From assembly GCA_035550515.1 (NCBI GenBank), contig DASZOZ010000142.1, positions 1-55,661 on the forward strand: a stretch of DNA of 55,661 nucleotides, written 5' to 3'. Below the pieces are notes generated by a model. That model did no database searches and had not been told where the DNA came from. It saw only the letters and a program-made list of their open reading frames with translations. The translations under genes were made by a program, and so were the position numbers. Each line of letters opens with the position of its first letter. Positions within the stretch are counted from its first letter, which is position 1. The stretch is from DATARH01 sp035550515. GTDB lineage: Bacteria > Pseudomonadota > Alphaproteobacteria > ATCC43930 > CGMCC-115725. Below are positions 6,501 to 15,830 of the stretch, in pieces.

Positions 6501-8102
6501 TCAGTCGAACAGGTTGGCGAGGCGCTGCTTCATCTGGTCGGCGACATAGAGCGCCAGCGCCTGGATGGTCGAGGTCGGGTTCACCCCGCCCGAGGTGACG
6601 AACAGGCTGCCGTCGACGATGAACAGGTTCTTCACGTCGTGCGCACGGCCCCATTCGTTGACCACCGACCGTTCCGGGTCGGCGCCCATGCGCGCGGTCC
6701 CGAGCAGATGCCAGCCGCCGTAGAGGATCGGGCTGTTGACGCAGATGTCGGTCGCCGCCATCGCGCCGAGGATGTCCTTTGCGCGGGCGATGCCGTGCTC
6801 CATCATCCGCGCCGTGTTGTCGCCGATCGTGTAGTCGATGCGCGGCGAAGGGATGCCGTGGCTGTCCTTCAGCTCCGGGTCGAGGGTGACGCGGTTGTGC
6901 GCCTCGGGCAGGTCCTCGCAGATCGCCGACATGGTCAGCCGATGGCCGTTCAGCCGGCGGAACACCGCATGGTGCCCGGCACCCCAGGGCAGGATACCCT
7001 TGGCCTCGCTGGTCACCGCCTCCATGACCGGCCCGGCGCCGCGCCCGAACTGGATGGTGTAGCCGCGCACAAAGCCGCGCGACGTGTCGGTCTCGTAGAA
7101 TTCCTTGCTCCACAGGCAGGTCGGCGGCGCGCGGTTGCTGTCGGTCGCCTCGGCGACATAGCCGTAAACCTGCGCGTAAGGGTGCAGCATCAGGTTCTTG
7201 CCGACCAGCCCGCTCGAATTGGCGAGCCCGCTGGGACTGCGCGCGGAGGCCGAGTTGAGCAGCAGCCGCGGCGTGCCGACGCCGTTGCAGGCGAGCACCA
7301 CGACATGCGCGGGCTGGAACTGCTCCCGGCCGTCGGCGTCGTAATAGACCACCCCTGCGGCCATGCCGTACTCGTCGGTGGTGATCTCGCGCACCCGGCA
7401 ATGCGGGCGCAGCTCGACACCGGCGCGCTGCGCCAGCGGCCAATAGGTAATGTCGGTGCTGGCCTTGGCGCCTTGCGCGCAGGCCGGCGTGCAATGACCC
7501 AGATTGATGCAGCGCGCGCGGCCCTCGTAATCGACGGTCGCGACGGTGGTGTCGGACGGCCACCAGTGCCAGCCGAGCCGGTTCATCGCCTGGCCGAGCA
7601 GCGCGCCCGACCGGCCGAGCGCCAGCGGCGGCATCGGCGGGGTACGCTCCGGCACGCCGGGGTCGCCGGCGAGGCCGGAGACGCCCATGATCCGGTCGTT
7701 CTCGGCAAAGAACGGGGCCAACGTGTCGTAGTCGACCGGCCAGTCGTCGGCGATGCCGTCGAGGCTCCGCACCCGGAAATCCGACGGATGGAGCCGCGGG
7801 AAATGCGCCGTGTAGAAGATCGTGCTGCCGCCGACGCCGTTGAAATTGACGATCTTGATCGGCGAGTTCGCGTCGTTGATCGGATAGTCCTCGGCCCGTC
7901 CGCGGATGTTCGGGCTGGGCGAATAATCGCCCCAGAACCGGGCTTCCCAGTCGCGCCCGACACTCGGATAGGCCGCCGGGTTGGTCCAGCCGCCCTGTTC
8001 GAGGCAGAGGATGTGCATCCTGGTCTCGGCGAGGCTCCACGCGACCGCGGCTCCCGAGGCCCCCGCGCCGATGATCAACACGTCTACGGGATCGCTGCTC
8101 AT
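6501..8102 (-). CDS. GMC-family FAD dehydrogenase (gluconate/glucose dehydrogenase-like large subunit)
   Basis: The 533-residue flavoprotein has an N-terminal FAD motif (VLIIGAGASGAAVAW, residues 8-22), a GVGGSTIFYTAH flavin-contact segment, and the C-terminal GMC signature with the active-site His in GGWHLLGTARMG, followed by NLFIVDGSLFVTSGGVNPT. Residues 198-208 hold a cysteine set (Cys198, Cys204, Cys208, then AQGAKA) matching the place where FAD-glucose and fructose dehydrogenases bind a [3Fe-4S] cluster. It would oxidise an alcohol or sugar hydroxyl and pass electrons on. The small-subunit gene follows at 8 bases, but no cytochrome c subunit is present. No signal peptide. Confidence 0.85.
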   Translation of the reverse strand: MSSDPVDVLIIGAGASGAAVAWSLAETRMHILCLEQGGWTNPAAYPSVGRDWEARFWGDYSPSPNIRGRAEDYPINDANSPIKIVNFNGVGGSTIFYTAHFPRLHPSDFRVRSLDGIADDWPVDYDTLAPFFAENDRIMGVSGLAGDPGVPERTPPMPPLALGRSGALLGQAMNRLGWHWWPSDTTVATVDYEGRARCINLGHCTPACAQGAKASTDITYWPLAQRAGVELRPHCRVREITTDEYGMAAGVVYYDADGREQFQPAHVVVLACNGVGTPRLLLNSASARSPSGLANSSGLVGKNLMLHPYAQVYGYVAEATDSNRAPPTCLWSKEFYETDTSRGFVRGYTIQFGRGAGPVMEAVTSEAKGILPWGAGHHAVFRRLNGHRLTMSAICEDLPEAHNRVTLDPELKDSHGIPSPRIDYTIGDNTARMMEHGIARAKDILGAMAATDICVNSPILYGGWHLLGTARMGADPERSVVNEWGRAHDVKNLFIVDGSLFVTSGGVNPTSTIQALALYVADQMKQRLANLFD

Positions 8103-8175
8103 GCCGCCTCCGCTGGTCCGCGGCGAGCATGCCCCGGCGACGGCGGAAAGCGCAACGGCCGGGTCAACTGCCCGG

Positions 8176-9486
8176 CTAACCGATCGCCGACAGTCCGGCG
8201 ATGGGGATATCGACGGTCCCGCGGTGCCGCGCCTGCAGCATGCGGGACGCCTCGTCGGGCCGGCCGGCGCCGAGATAGGCTTTCAGCAAGGTGAATTCCA
8301 CCAGGTCGAGCTGGGCGCGGCTGCCGCCGAGCCGCTCCAGTTCGCCGATAAAGGGCGCCAGCGCGGTGATGGCGCCGGGGTAATCCTTCTGCTCGAACGC
8401 GGCGAACCCGCGCGCCACCGCCGGCACCAGAGAGCCGGAAGGGTAGCGGCCGTCGCGCACGAGGTCGGCGACCTGCCGGGCCTGTGCTGCGAGCGCTGCA
8501 TGGTTCCCCGCCACGGCCTGCACCAGCGCGACGTGCATATCGGAAAACGCCAGCCCGGCGCGCGGAAACGCGCCTGTCGCCAGATCGTGCAGGTCGCGCC
8601 AGGCCGCGCCGTCGCGCGGCTGGCCGGCGAGCTCCCAACGCCACAGGAACGCGGCCCCGTCGTTCAGCTTGCCGCGCGGCGGCCCGCTATGCACCTCGGG
8701 GCGGACGGCCTCGGTGAACAGCCGGAGCGCCGCCGCGGGGTCGCCCGCTTCGAGATGCGCCAGCGCGAGGTGCCAGCTAAGGTGGCTGAATAGCGCCCCG
8801 TCGCGGGGATAGCCGGGCAGCCACCCTGCCAGGAAGGCGCAGGCCTCGGCCACTTTGCCTTCCTCGTAGCACAGATGCGCGCGGGCATGTGCGGCCCACG
8901 GATTGGCCGGATTTTGCGACAGCGACCGGTCGATCTTCGGGCGGGCCGCGGCGAACTGGCCGTTCTCCGACAGCGCCATTCCGTGATGCGCGGTGAACCA
9001 CCAGTCATCCTCGCCATACACCGGCGCCAGCCGGTCCAGCAGCGCGAGCAGGGTGCGTTTCTGGTCGGCGCGGCCGGAATTGCCGATCAGGCCGTTGGTG
9101 AAAGCCGTGGTGGCGAGGACCATCACATCGCGCGGCCACCGATCGAGATGTGCCGGCAACGCCCCCAGCGCGCCCGCGGCATCGCCCGCCACCAGCAAGT
9201 CGAAGAACGCGACATGGCTGCGCTCGCGGGCGGAAAGCCCCGCCGCGCAGGTCTTGGCCGTCGCTATCGCGTCGCGCGCGGCCGCGGCTTCGCCGCGTTC
9301 GAGCAGCGCATGCGCCCGCGCGGCATGGGCCAGCGCGAACCGCGGACCGGCGGCAATCGCCCGGTCGAACGCCGCTATCGCGCCGGGATACATCGTCAGC
9401 TTCGCCGCGCAGCCCTCGACATAGGCGTCGCACGCCTCGGACGAGGCGGTGGACAGGGGGAGATCGTAGCGGTCCGTCAGCATCAT
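8176..9486 (-). CDS. TPR protein of the TTC38 type
   Basis: The 436-residue protein consists of helical tetratricopeptide-type repeats. The opening LPLSTASSEACDAY, the middle NPANPWAAHARAHLCYEEGK and the LSWHLALAHLEAGDPAAALRLF segment match the TTC38 (tetratricopeptide repeat protein 38) family found in bacteria and animals. That family has no established biochemical activity and presumably serves as a scaffold. No signal peptide. It ends 73 bases upstream of the GMC start on the same strand and could be in the same operon, or start it, since it is divergent from the first solute-binding-protein gene. The start has AAGGA about 7 bases upstream; a second Met follows directly, so the exact start could be 9483. 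Confidence 0.8.
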   Translation of the reverse strand: MMLTDRYDLPLSTASSEACDAYVEGCAAKLTMYPGAIAAFDRAIAAGPRFALAHAARAHALLERGEAAAARDAIATAKTCAAGLSARERSHVAFFDLLVAGDAAGALGALPAHLDRWPRDVMVLATTAFTNGLIGNSGRADQKRTLLALLDRLAPVYGEDDWWFTAHHGMALSENGQFAAARPKIDRSLSQNPANPWAAHARAHLCYEEGKVAEACAFLAGWLPGYPRDGALFSHLSWHLALAHLEAGDPAAALRLFTEAVRPEVHSGPPRGKLNDGAAFLWRWELAGQPRDGAAWRDLHDLATGAFPRAGLAFSDMHVALVQAVAGNHAALAAQARQVADLVRDGRYPSGSLVPAVARGFAAFEQKDYPGAITALAPFIGELERLGGSRAQLDLVEFTLLKAYLGAGRPDEASRMLQARHRGTVDIPIAGLSAIG

Positions 9487-9642
9487 CGATCCTTATCGCG
9501 GGCGCATGTCGCACGATACGATGTCCCGCGGGGCGACGCGAAGCACCCGATGCGGTCGCGATCGGCAGAACTGGCGACATTCCTTTCCGATTGATCTAGA
9601 GTAGTGCGAAACCCGGTGATAACGGGCGGCGAGGGGAGGCAC

Positions 9643-11217
9643 ATGGATCTCGGCCTGGGCGCCGGCGGCGCTGGCGGACGCACACTGATCGGCAGGCGCG
9701 AGCTGATCGCCGCAGCCGCCGCCGTGCTGGCCGGCGCACCGCAATGGGCGCACGCCGCCGCCTCCGACCAGCTTACCTGGGGCGTCCACGTGTCGCTCGC
9801 GCCCACCTGGTTCGAACCGGCGGAGGCGTCGGGCATCATCACCCCGTTCATGGTGCTTTACGCGCTCCATGACGCGATGGTGAAGCCGATGCCGGACAAG
9901 GCGCTGGCGCCGAGCCTCGCGGAGTCGGTGTCGCCTTCGGAGGACGGGCGCGCTTACGACTTCGTGTTGCGCGAGGGCGCCCGGTTCCATAACGGCGAGC
10001 CGGTGACCGCCGCCGACGTAAAGTTTTCCTTCGAGCGCTACCGCGGCATCGCGCATGACCTGTTGCAATCGCGCGTCGCGGCGGTCGAGGCTCCGGACGC
10101 CCGCCATGTCCGCTTCCGGCTGAAGGAACCTTGGCCGGACTTCCTGACCTTTTACGCGACCGCGACCGGCTCCGGCTGGGTTGTGCCCAAGGCCTATCTC
10201 GAAAAAGTCGGCGACGACGGTTTCAAGAAGGCGCCGGTCGGCGCCGGCCCCTACAAGTTCGTTTCCTTCAACCCCGGGGTCGAGCTGGTGCTGGAGGCGT
10301 TCGATCAGTATTGGCGCAAGAAGCCGGCGGTCAAACGCCTGGTCTTCAAGGTCATCCCCGATGAGACGACGCGGCTCGCCGCGTTGAAGCTGGGCGAGAT
10401 CGATATCGCCTACTCGGTGCGCGGGGAGCTGGCGGAGCAGTTGCGCAGCACCCCCGGCCTCACGCTCAAGCCCGCGGTCGTGCAGGGCACCTTCTGCCTC
10501 TATTTCCCCGACCAGTGGGATGAGAAGTCGCCCTGGCACGATGCGCGCGTGCGGCGCGCGGCGAGCCTGGCGATCGACCGCAAGGGCAGCAACGACGCGC
10601 TGACCTTGGGGTATTCCGCGGTCACCGGCAATGCGATTGTCCCGAAAGGCTACGACTTCTACTGGCAGCCGCCCGATCCGGCCTACGACCCCGGGCAGGC
10701 GAAAAAGCTGCTGGCCGAGGCGGGTTTCGCCAACGGCTTCGACGCCGGCTTCTATTTCTGCGACAGCTCCTACGCGAATATCGGCGAGGCCGTCGTCGAC
10801 AACCTGCTCGCCGTCGGCATCCGCTGCAAATTGCGGCCGGTCGAGCGCGCCGCGTTCATCAAGGAATACAGCGAGAAGAAATACAAAAACATCATCCAGG
10901 CCGGACCGGGCGCCTTTGGCAACGCCGCGACCCGGATCGAGGCGCATCTGGTGAAAGGCGGCGTGTTTTCCTACGGCAGCTACCCGGATATCGACGACCT
11001 CTACGCGCATCAGGCCGTGGAACTCGACCGCGCCAAGCGCGAAGCGATGCTCGCCAAGATCCAGCAGCTCATGGTCGAGCGGGCGATCTACGCGCCGATC
11101 TGGCAGCTCGCCTTCATCAACGGGGTGAACGCCCGTGTCGGGGAGTCGGGGTTCGGCCGCATCCCGCTGTTCCCCTACACCGCGCCGTATGAGGAGATCA
11201 CGGTCAAGAACGCGTGA
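9643..11217 (+). CDS. ABC transporter solute-binding protein, family 5 (paralogue 1)
   Basis: The 524-residue protein belongs to the extracellular solute-binding family 5 (peptide/nickel/opine class): FHNGEPVTAADVKFSFERYRG and the GAGPYKFVSFNPGVELVLEAF block are family hallmarks. The N-terminus has paired arginines before a hydrophobic stretch (GRRELIAAAA...AHAA), suggesting Tat export. The start at 9643 follows a strong GAGGGGAGG site. It is closely related to the next gene and to the one at 18379-19965 (shared ITPFMVLYAL, YAPIWQLAFI.GV, RVGESGFG). It captures an unknown ligand in the periplasm for the adjacent importer. Confidence 0.92.
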   Translation: MDLGLGAGGAGGRTLIGRRELIAAAAAVLAGAPQWAHAAASDQLTWGVHVSLAPTWFEPAEASGIITPFMVLYALHDAMVKPMPDKALAPSLAESVSPSEDGRAYDFVLREGARFHNGEPVTAADVKFSFERYRGIAHDLLQSRVAAVEAPDARHVRFRLKEPWPDFLTFYATATGSGWVVPKAYLEKVGDDGFKKAPVGAGPYKFVSFNPGVELVLEAFDQYWRKKPAVKRLVFKVIPDETTRLAALKLGEIDIAYSVRGELAEQLRSTPGLTLKPAVVQGTFCLYFPDQWDEKSPWHDARVRRAASLAIDRKGSNDALTLGYSAVTGNAIVPKGYDFYWQPPDPAYDPGQAKKLLAEAGFANGFDAGFYFCDSSYANIGEAVVDNLLAVGIRCKLRPVERAAFIKEYSEKKYKNIIQAGPGAFGNAATRIEAHLVKGGVFSYGSYPDIDDLYAHQAVELDRAKREAMLAKIQQLMVERAIYAPIWQLAFINGVNARVGESGFGRIPLFPYTAPYEEITVKNA

Positions 11218-11343
11218 AGGCTTGGTTCGCAAAGGAGGAATTGTAAGCGTGGCGTAAGATAAACGCAGACTTTTGCCGGAAGCTTGATAAATTGGCTGCG
11301 AAGGCTCCTTCGAGAGGGCCTTGCTTGTGGACAGGGGAGACGC

Positions 11344-12948
11344 ATGGTTCGGGAGACCAATGGCGCGGGCAGTGCGCCAAAGACGAACGTTAAGGACAGC
11401 ATCACCGCGCTGACCCGCCGCGACCTGCTGGGCGTCGCGGCGCTTGGTCTTGTCGCCGGCGCGCCGGGGGTGGCTCGCGCCGCGGCGCCGGCCGGGCAGC
11501 TCACCTACGGCATCCATGTCTCGATGGCGCCGACCTGGTTCGACCCGGCGGAGACGCAAGGGATCATCACCCCGTTCATGGTGCTCTACGCGCTGCACGA
11601 CGCGGTGGTGAAGCCGATGCCGGGCACCGCGGCGGCGCCCTGTCTCGCGGAATCGTGGAAAATCGGCACCGACGACAAGACGTATGAGTTCGTTCTGCGC
11701 AAGGAAGCGAAGTTTCACAACGGCGAACCGGTGACGTCGGCGGACGTCAAGTTCTCGTTCGAACGCTATCGCGGCGCGGCGCACGACCTGATGAAGAGCA
11801 AGGTTGCCACGATCGAAACACCCGATCCGCAACGCGTCGTCTTCAAGCTCAAAGAGGCTTGGCCCGATTTCCTGACCTTTTATTCCAGCGCTTCCGGCGC
11901 CGGCTGGATCGTGCCGAAGGCGTATGTCGAGAAGGTCGGCGACGACGGGTTCAAGCAGGCGCCGATCGGCGCCGGCCCCTACAAGTTCGTCTCGTTCACG
12001 CCCGGCGTTGAGCTGGTGCTCGAGGCGTTCGAGGGCTATTGGCGCAAGACGCCGGCGGTGAAGCGTCTGGTGATGAAGGTGCTGCCGGACGAGGCGACGC
12101 GGCTGGCGGCGCTGAAGCGCGGCGAGGTCGACATCGCCTATTCGGTGCGCGGCGAACTGGCCGAAGAACTGGTCAAGACGCCGGGCCTGACGCTGAAGCC
12201 GGTCGTGCTGCAAGGACCCAACTGGCTTTATTTCCCCGAGCAGTGGGATCCGAAATCGCCGTGGTCGAAGCTCAAGGTGCGGCAGGCGGCCAACCTCGCG
12301 ATCGACCGCCAGGGGATGAGCGACGCGCTGTTCCTCGGCCATTGCAAGATCACCAACAATGCCGTCGTCCCTTACACCTTCGATTTCTACTGGCAGCCGC
12401 CGGACGCGGTGTACGACGCCGAAAAGGCCAAGAAGCTGATGGCCGAGGCCGGTTATGCCAACGGCTTCGACGCCGGGCTGCTGACCTGTGACAGCTCCTA
12501 CGCCAACATGGCGGAGGTCGCGGTCGACAACCTCGCAACGATCGGCATCAGGACAAAGCTGCAGCCGATCGAGCGGGCGGCGTTCTTTGCCGGCTATTCC
12601 GGCAGGAAATACACCAAGGGGATCATCCAGGCAGCCAGTGCGGCGTTCGGCAACGCCGCGACCCGGATGGCCTCGTTCGTCGTCAAGGACGGCGCCTTCT
12701 CTTACGGCAGCTACCCCGACATCGACGAGATGTTCCCGACGCAGGCGGCCGAGATGGATGTCGGCAAGCGCGCCGCGATCCTGCACAAGATGCAGCAGCT
12801 CGTGCATGAGAAGGCGATCTACGCGCCGATCTGGCAGCTCGCGTTCCTGAGCGGGGTCGGGCCGCGCGTCGGCGAGTCGGCCTTCGGCACGATCCCCGGT
12901 TTTGCCTACACCGCACCGTTCGAGGACCTCACGCTGAAATCCGCCTGA
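11344..12948 (+). CDS. ABC transporter solute-binding protein, family 5 (paralogue 2)
   Basis: The 534-residue paralogue of the preceding gene has the same blocks (NGEPVTSADVKFSFERYRG, EKVGDDGFKQAPIGAGPYKF, YSVRGELAEEL, IYAPIWQLAF). The N-terminus shows a Tat-like LTRRDLLGVAALGLVAG motif ending at ARA. The start at 11344 follows CAGGGGAGA; the earlier in-frame ATG at 11284 lacks a site. A 126-base spacer separates it from paralogue 1, and the first permease gene follows after 36 bases, so this copy is the one most directly tied to the transporter operon. Divergence around the QGPNWLYFPEQWDPKSPWSK loop may reflect a different ligand. Confidence 0.92.
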   Translation: MVRETNGAGSAPKTNVKDSITALTRRDLLGVAALGLVAGAPGVARAAAPAGQLTYGIHVSMAPTWFDPAETQGIITPFMVLYALHDAVVKPMPGTAAAPCLAESWKIGTDDKTYEFVLRKEAKFHNGEPVTSADVKFSFERYRGAAHDLMKSKVATIETPDPQRVVFKLKEAWPDFLTFYSSASGAGWIVPKAYVEKVGDDGFKQAPIGAGPYKFVSFTPGVELVLEAFEGYWRKTPAVKRLVMKVLPDEATRLAALKRGEVDIAYSVRGELAEELVKTPGLTLKPVVLQGPNWLYFPEQWDPKSPWSKLKVRQAANLAIDRQGMSDALFLGHCKITNNAVVPYTFDFYWQPPDAVYDAEKAKKLMAEAGYANGFDAGLLTCDSSYANMAEVAVDNLATIGIRTKLQPIERAAFFAGYSGRKYTKGIIQAASAAFGNAATRMASFVVKDGAFSYGSYPDIDEMFPTQAAEMDVGKRAAILHKMQQLVHEKAIYAPIWQLAFLSGVGPRVGESAFGTIPGFAYTAPFEDLTLKSA

Positions 12949-12984
12949 CGACAACGACGCGCCGCGTCATTCGCGAGGAACGCC

Positions 12985-13905
12985 ATGGGGCGCTATATCA
13001 CCCGGAGAACCGGCTACTGCCTGCTGTCGCTGTTTCTGTTGTCGCTGACGATCTTCTTCTTCGTCCGGGTGACGGGGGATCCGGCGGCGCTGCTGGTCGA
13101 GCCGGGCGCCAGCCCGGACGACATCGCCGCGATCCACCACCAGTTCGGCCTCGATCGGCCGCTCTGGGTGCAGTACGGCCTGTTCATGTGGAGCCTGCTG
13201 CACGGCGATCTGGGCCAGTCGTTCTATTACCAGACCCCGGTTTTCGAGCTCTATATGTCGCGCCTGCCGAACTCGCTGATGCTGGCGGCGGTCGCGATGA
13301 TCTTCTCGCTCGTCGTCGGCATACCGAGCGGCATTCTCGCTTCGGTGCGGGTCGGCCGCTTCTGGGACAGTGCGGGCAAGATGTTCGCGCTGCTCGGACT
13401 GTCGCTGCCGTCGTTCTGGGTCGGCCTCGTGCTGATCCTGCTGTTCTCGGTTTATCTGCGCTGGCTGCCCTCGTCCGGCGCCGGGACGCCGCTGCACCTG
13501 ATCATGCCGGCCTTCGCGCTCGGCTGGTATTTCGCCGCGGCGCATATGCGGCTGACCCGCTCCTCGATGCTCGAGGTGCTGGGCTCGGAATACATCAAGC
13601 TCGCCCGGCTCAAGGGCCTGCCCGAGGCGCTGGTGATCGCCAAGCACGCGTTCAAGAACGCGCTGATCCCGGTGATCACGCTGGCCGGCATCAACCTGGT
13701 GATCATGGTCAACGTCGCGGTGGTGGTGGAGACGGTCTTCGCCTGGCCGGGGATCGGCCGGCTGCTCTACGAGGGCATCACCTTCCGCGATTTCCCGGTG
13801 GTCCAAGGCGTCGTGCTGCTGGGCGGCACGATGATCGTCATCGTCAACCTGATGGTCGACATCCTCTACGCGGTGATCGACCCTCGCATCCGGCTCGAAA
13901 GGTAG
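12985..13905 (+). CDS. ABC transporter permease, DppB/OppB type
   Basis: The 306-residue inner-membrane protein has six predicted membrane segments. It begins with the family N-terminus (RRTGYCLLSLFLLSLTIFFF), carries the typical periplasmic GDPAALL...GLDRPLWVQYG region, and the EYIKLARLKGLPEALVIAKHAFKNA coupling loop (EAA motif) that docks on the ATPases. It ends in VDILYAVIDPRIRLER, as DppB proteins do. The C-permease gene follows after 6 bases. It forms the translocation channel with that protein. GCGAGGAA precedes the start. Confidence 0.93.
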   Translation: MGRYITRRTGYCLLSLFLLSLTIFFFVRVTGDPAALLVEPGASPDDIAAIHHQFGLDRPLWVQYGLFMWSLLHGDLGQSFYYQTPVFELYMSRLPNSLMLAAVAMIFSLVVGIPSGILASVRVGRFWDSAGKMFALLGLSLPSFWVGLVLILLFSVYLRWLPSSGAGTPLHLIMPAFALGWYFAAAHMRLTRSSMLEVLGSEYIKLARLKGLPEALVIAKHAFKNALIPVITLAGINLVIMVNVAVVVETVFAWPGIGRLLYEGITFRDFPVVQGVVLLGGTMIVIVNLMVDILYAVIDPRIRLER

Positions 13906-13911
13906 GCGCCG

Positions 13912-14808
13912 ATGAGCACCCCCGCAGATGTCATCGTCCTGCCGGCCTCGCCGGGCGCCCGCCGGCGGCGACTGATCCGGGTCGGCGACTTTCCGGTCAT
14001 CCCGATGGCGATCCTCGCGGCGATCGCCTTGGTGGCGATTTTCGCCAACCAGCTGGCGCCGCATAATCCGGAAATCGGCAGCCTGACGGTGCGCTTCAAG
14101 CCGCCGTTCTGGCAGACCGGGGGCACCACGAAATACCTGCTCGGCACCGATCAGCTCGGCCGCGACGTGCTTTCCCGGCTGATCTTCGGCGCGCGCGTCT
14201 CGATGGTGGTGGGGATCATGGCGGTGCTGGTCGCCGGCGTCGTCGGCACCGTGTTCGGCATCCTGTCCGGCTATCTCGGCGGCTGGGTCGACCAGGTCAT
14301 CATGCGCGTCACCGATACCTGGCTGGCGCTGCCGGCGCTGACCTTTGCGATCTTCCTTGCCGCGATCGTCGGCCCGAGCATGTGGAACATCGTGATCATC
14401 CTCGGCGTCACCTATTGGACGCGCTACGCGCGGGTCATCCGCGGCGAGGTGCTGTCGCTGCGCGAGCGGGAGTTCGTGCGCCTGGCGGTGGTCGCCGGCT
14501 GCTCGAAATGGACGATCATGCTGCGGCACATCCTGCCGAATGTGATCAACTCGGCGATCGTGCTGGGCAGCCTGATGCTGGGCGTCGTCATCATCACCGA
14601 GGCGACGCTGTCGTTTCTCGGCGTCGGCGTGCCGCCGCCGCAGCCGGCCTGGGGACTGATGCTGTCGGACGGCAAGCAGGGGCTGATGGTCGGCTATTGG
14701 TGGCTGACCGTGTTCCCCGGCCTGTGCATCATGCTGATGGTCCTGTCGGCCAACCTGCTGGGTGATTGGCTGCGCGTCAAACTCGATCCGCAGCTGCGGC
14801 AGCTCTGA
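13912..14808 (+). CDS. ABC transporter permease, DppC/OppC type
   Basis: The 298-residue partner permease has the OppC-type features: an N-terminal cytoplasmic stretch, membrane segment 1 (IPMAILAAIALVAIFAN), the LGTDQLGRDVLSRLIFGARVS block diagnostic of the family, and the coupling-loop sequence LREREFVRLAVVAGCSKWTIMLRHILPN. A C-terminal GDWLRVKLDPQLRQL closes it. It lies 6 bases after the first permease and 2 bases before the first ATPase, so the four transport genes are one operon. Confidence 0.93.
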   Translation: MSTPADVIVLPASPGARRRRLIRVGDFPVIPMAILAAIALVAIFANQLAPHNPEIGSLTVRFKPPFWQTGGTTKYLLGTDQLGRDVLSRLIFGARVSMVVGIMAVLVAGVVGTVFGILSGYLGGWVDQVIMRVTDTWLALPALTFAIFLAAIVGPSMWNIVIILGVTYWTRYARVIRGEVLSLREREFVRLAVVAGCSKWTIMLRHILPNVINSAIVLGSLMLGVVIITEATLSFLGVGVPPPQPAWGLMLSDGKQGLMVGYWWLTVFPGLCIMLMVLSANLLGDWLRVKLDPQLRQL

Positions 14809-14810
14809 CC

Positions 14811-15830
14811 ATGACCGGCGAGCCGCTTCTCCGGCTGGAGAACCTGTCGACCCACTACGTCACCGGCGGCGGCCTCAGGGTCATCCGCGCGGTCGACGAG
14901 GTGTCGCTCAGCCTCGACGCCGGCGAGACGCTGGGAATCGTCGGTGAAAGCGGCTCCGGCAAGAGCACGCTGGCGCTGTCGATGCTGCGCGTGCTGCCGA
15001 CCGCGGCGAAGATCGTCGGCGGGCATATGTGGTTCGAGGGCGAGGACCTCGTCCGGAAATCCGACGCCGAGATGCGCGAAGTCCGCGGCAAGCGCATCGC
15101 CATGGTGCTGCAAGACCCGATGGCGTCGCTCAACCCGCTGTTCACCATCGGCAACCAGATCGCCGAGCCGATCCGGGTGCATGAAAAGGTCACCCGCGCC
15201 ACCGCCTGGGAGCGCGCGCGCGCCTTGCTCAAGGCCGTGCGCATCCCGTCGCCGGAGACCCGGGTCAGGCAATTCCCGCACGAGATGTCGGGCGGCATGC
15301 GGCAGCGCATCGTCGGCGCCATCGGCATGTCGTGCGAGCCGCGCCTGCTGATCGCCGACGAACCGACCACCAGCCTCGACCTGACGATCCAGGCGCAATA
15401 CCTCAACCTGCTGCGCGACTTGCAGCGCGAGCACGGGCTGGCGCTGATCTTCATCACCCACAATCTCGGGATCGTCGCCAAGATGTGCGACAAGCTGGCG
15501 GTGATGTATGCCGGGCGGCTCGTCGAGTCCGGCCCGGTGTCGCGTATCTTCAACGCGCCCGAGCACCCTTATACCAGGGCGCTGTTGAGCTCGATCCCGC
15601 GGATGGGCGACCGCGACCAGCGCTTGGTCGCGATCGCCGGGCAGCCGCCCGATCTGTCGGCGCTGCCACCCGGCTGCGCGTTCGCGCAGCGCTGCCCGCA
15701 GGCGTCCGACCGCTGCCGCGCCGAGGCGCCGCCCGTGTTTCATCCCGCGCCCGGGCAAACCTCGCGCTGCTGGCTGTCGGCAAGCCCGCGCGCGGAAACG
15801 GCACCCGCATTGGCCGGAGCGGTGGCATGA
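14811..15830 (+). CDS. ABC transporter ATPase, DppD/OppD type
   Basis: The 339-residue ATPase has Walker A GESGSGKST, a Q-loop (VLQDPMASLNP), signature MSGGMRQR, Walker B LLIADEPTT and the switch His in FITHNLG. The D-loop reads DEPTTSLD rather than the usual DEPTTALD. The C-terminal extension with PPGCAFAQRCPQASDRC is the oligopeptide/dipeptide ATPase domain (Cys-containing, [4Fe-4S]-type in some members). The start at 14811 sits 2 bases after the permease stop. Its stop overlaps the next start in ATGA, indicating translational coupling. Confidence 0.93.
   Translation: MTGEPLLRLENLSTHYVTGGGLRVIRAVDEVSLSLDAGETLGIVGESGSGKSTLALSMLRVLPTAAKIVGGHMWFEGEDLVRKSDAEMREVRGKRIAMVLQDPMASLNPLFTIGNQIAEPIRVHEKVTRATAWERARALLKAVRIPSPETRVRQFPHEMSGGMRQRIVGAIGMSCEPRLLIADEPTTSLDLTIQAQYLNLLRDLQREHGLALIFITHNLGIVAKMCDKLAVMYAGRLVESGPVSRIFNAPEHPYTRALLSSIPRMGDRDQRLVAIAGQPPDLSALPPGCAFAQRCPQASDRCRAEAPPVFHPAPGQTSRCWLSASPRAETAPALAGAVA

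Noticed and set aside
11299..11312. Short palindrome CGAAGG/CCTTCG upstream of the second binding-protein gene
   Set aside because: Only 6-bp arms with a 2-base centre, and no other signal; too weak to list as a site.
9493..12954. Very long open frame (over 1100 codons) on the minus strand
   Set aside because: It is antisense to two clear binding-protein genes; the sequence is Arg/Gly/Asp-rich without recognisable domains, as expected from GC-rich codon bias.
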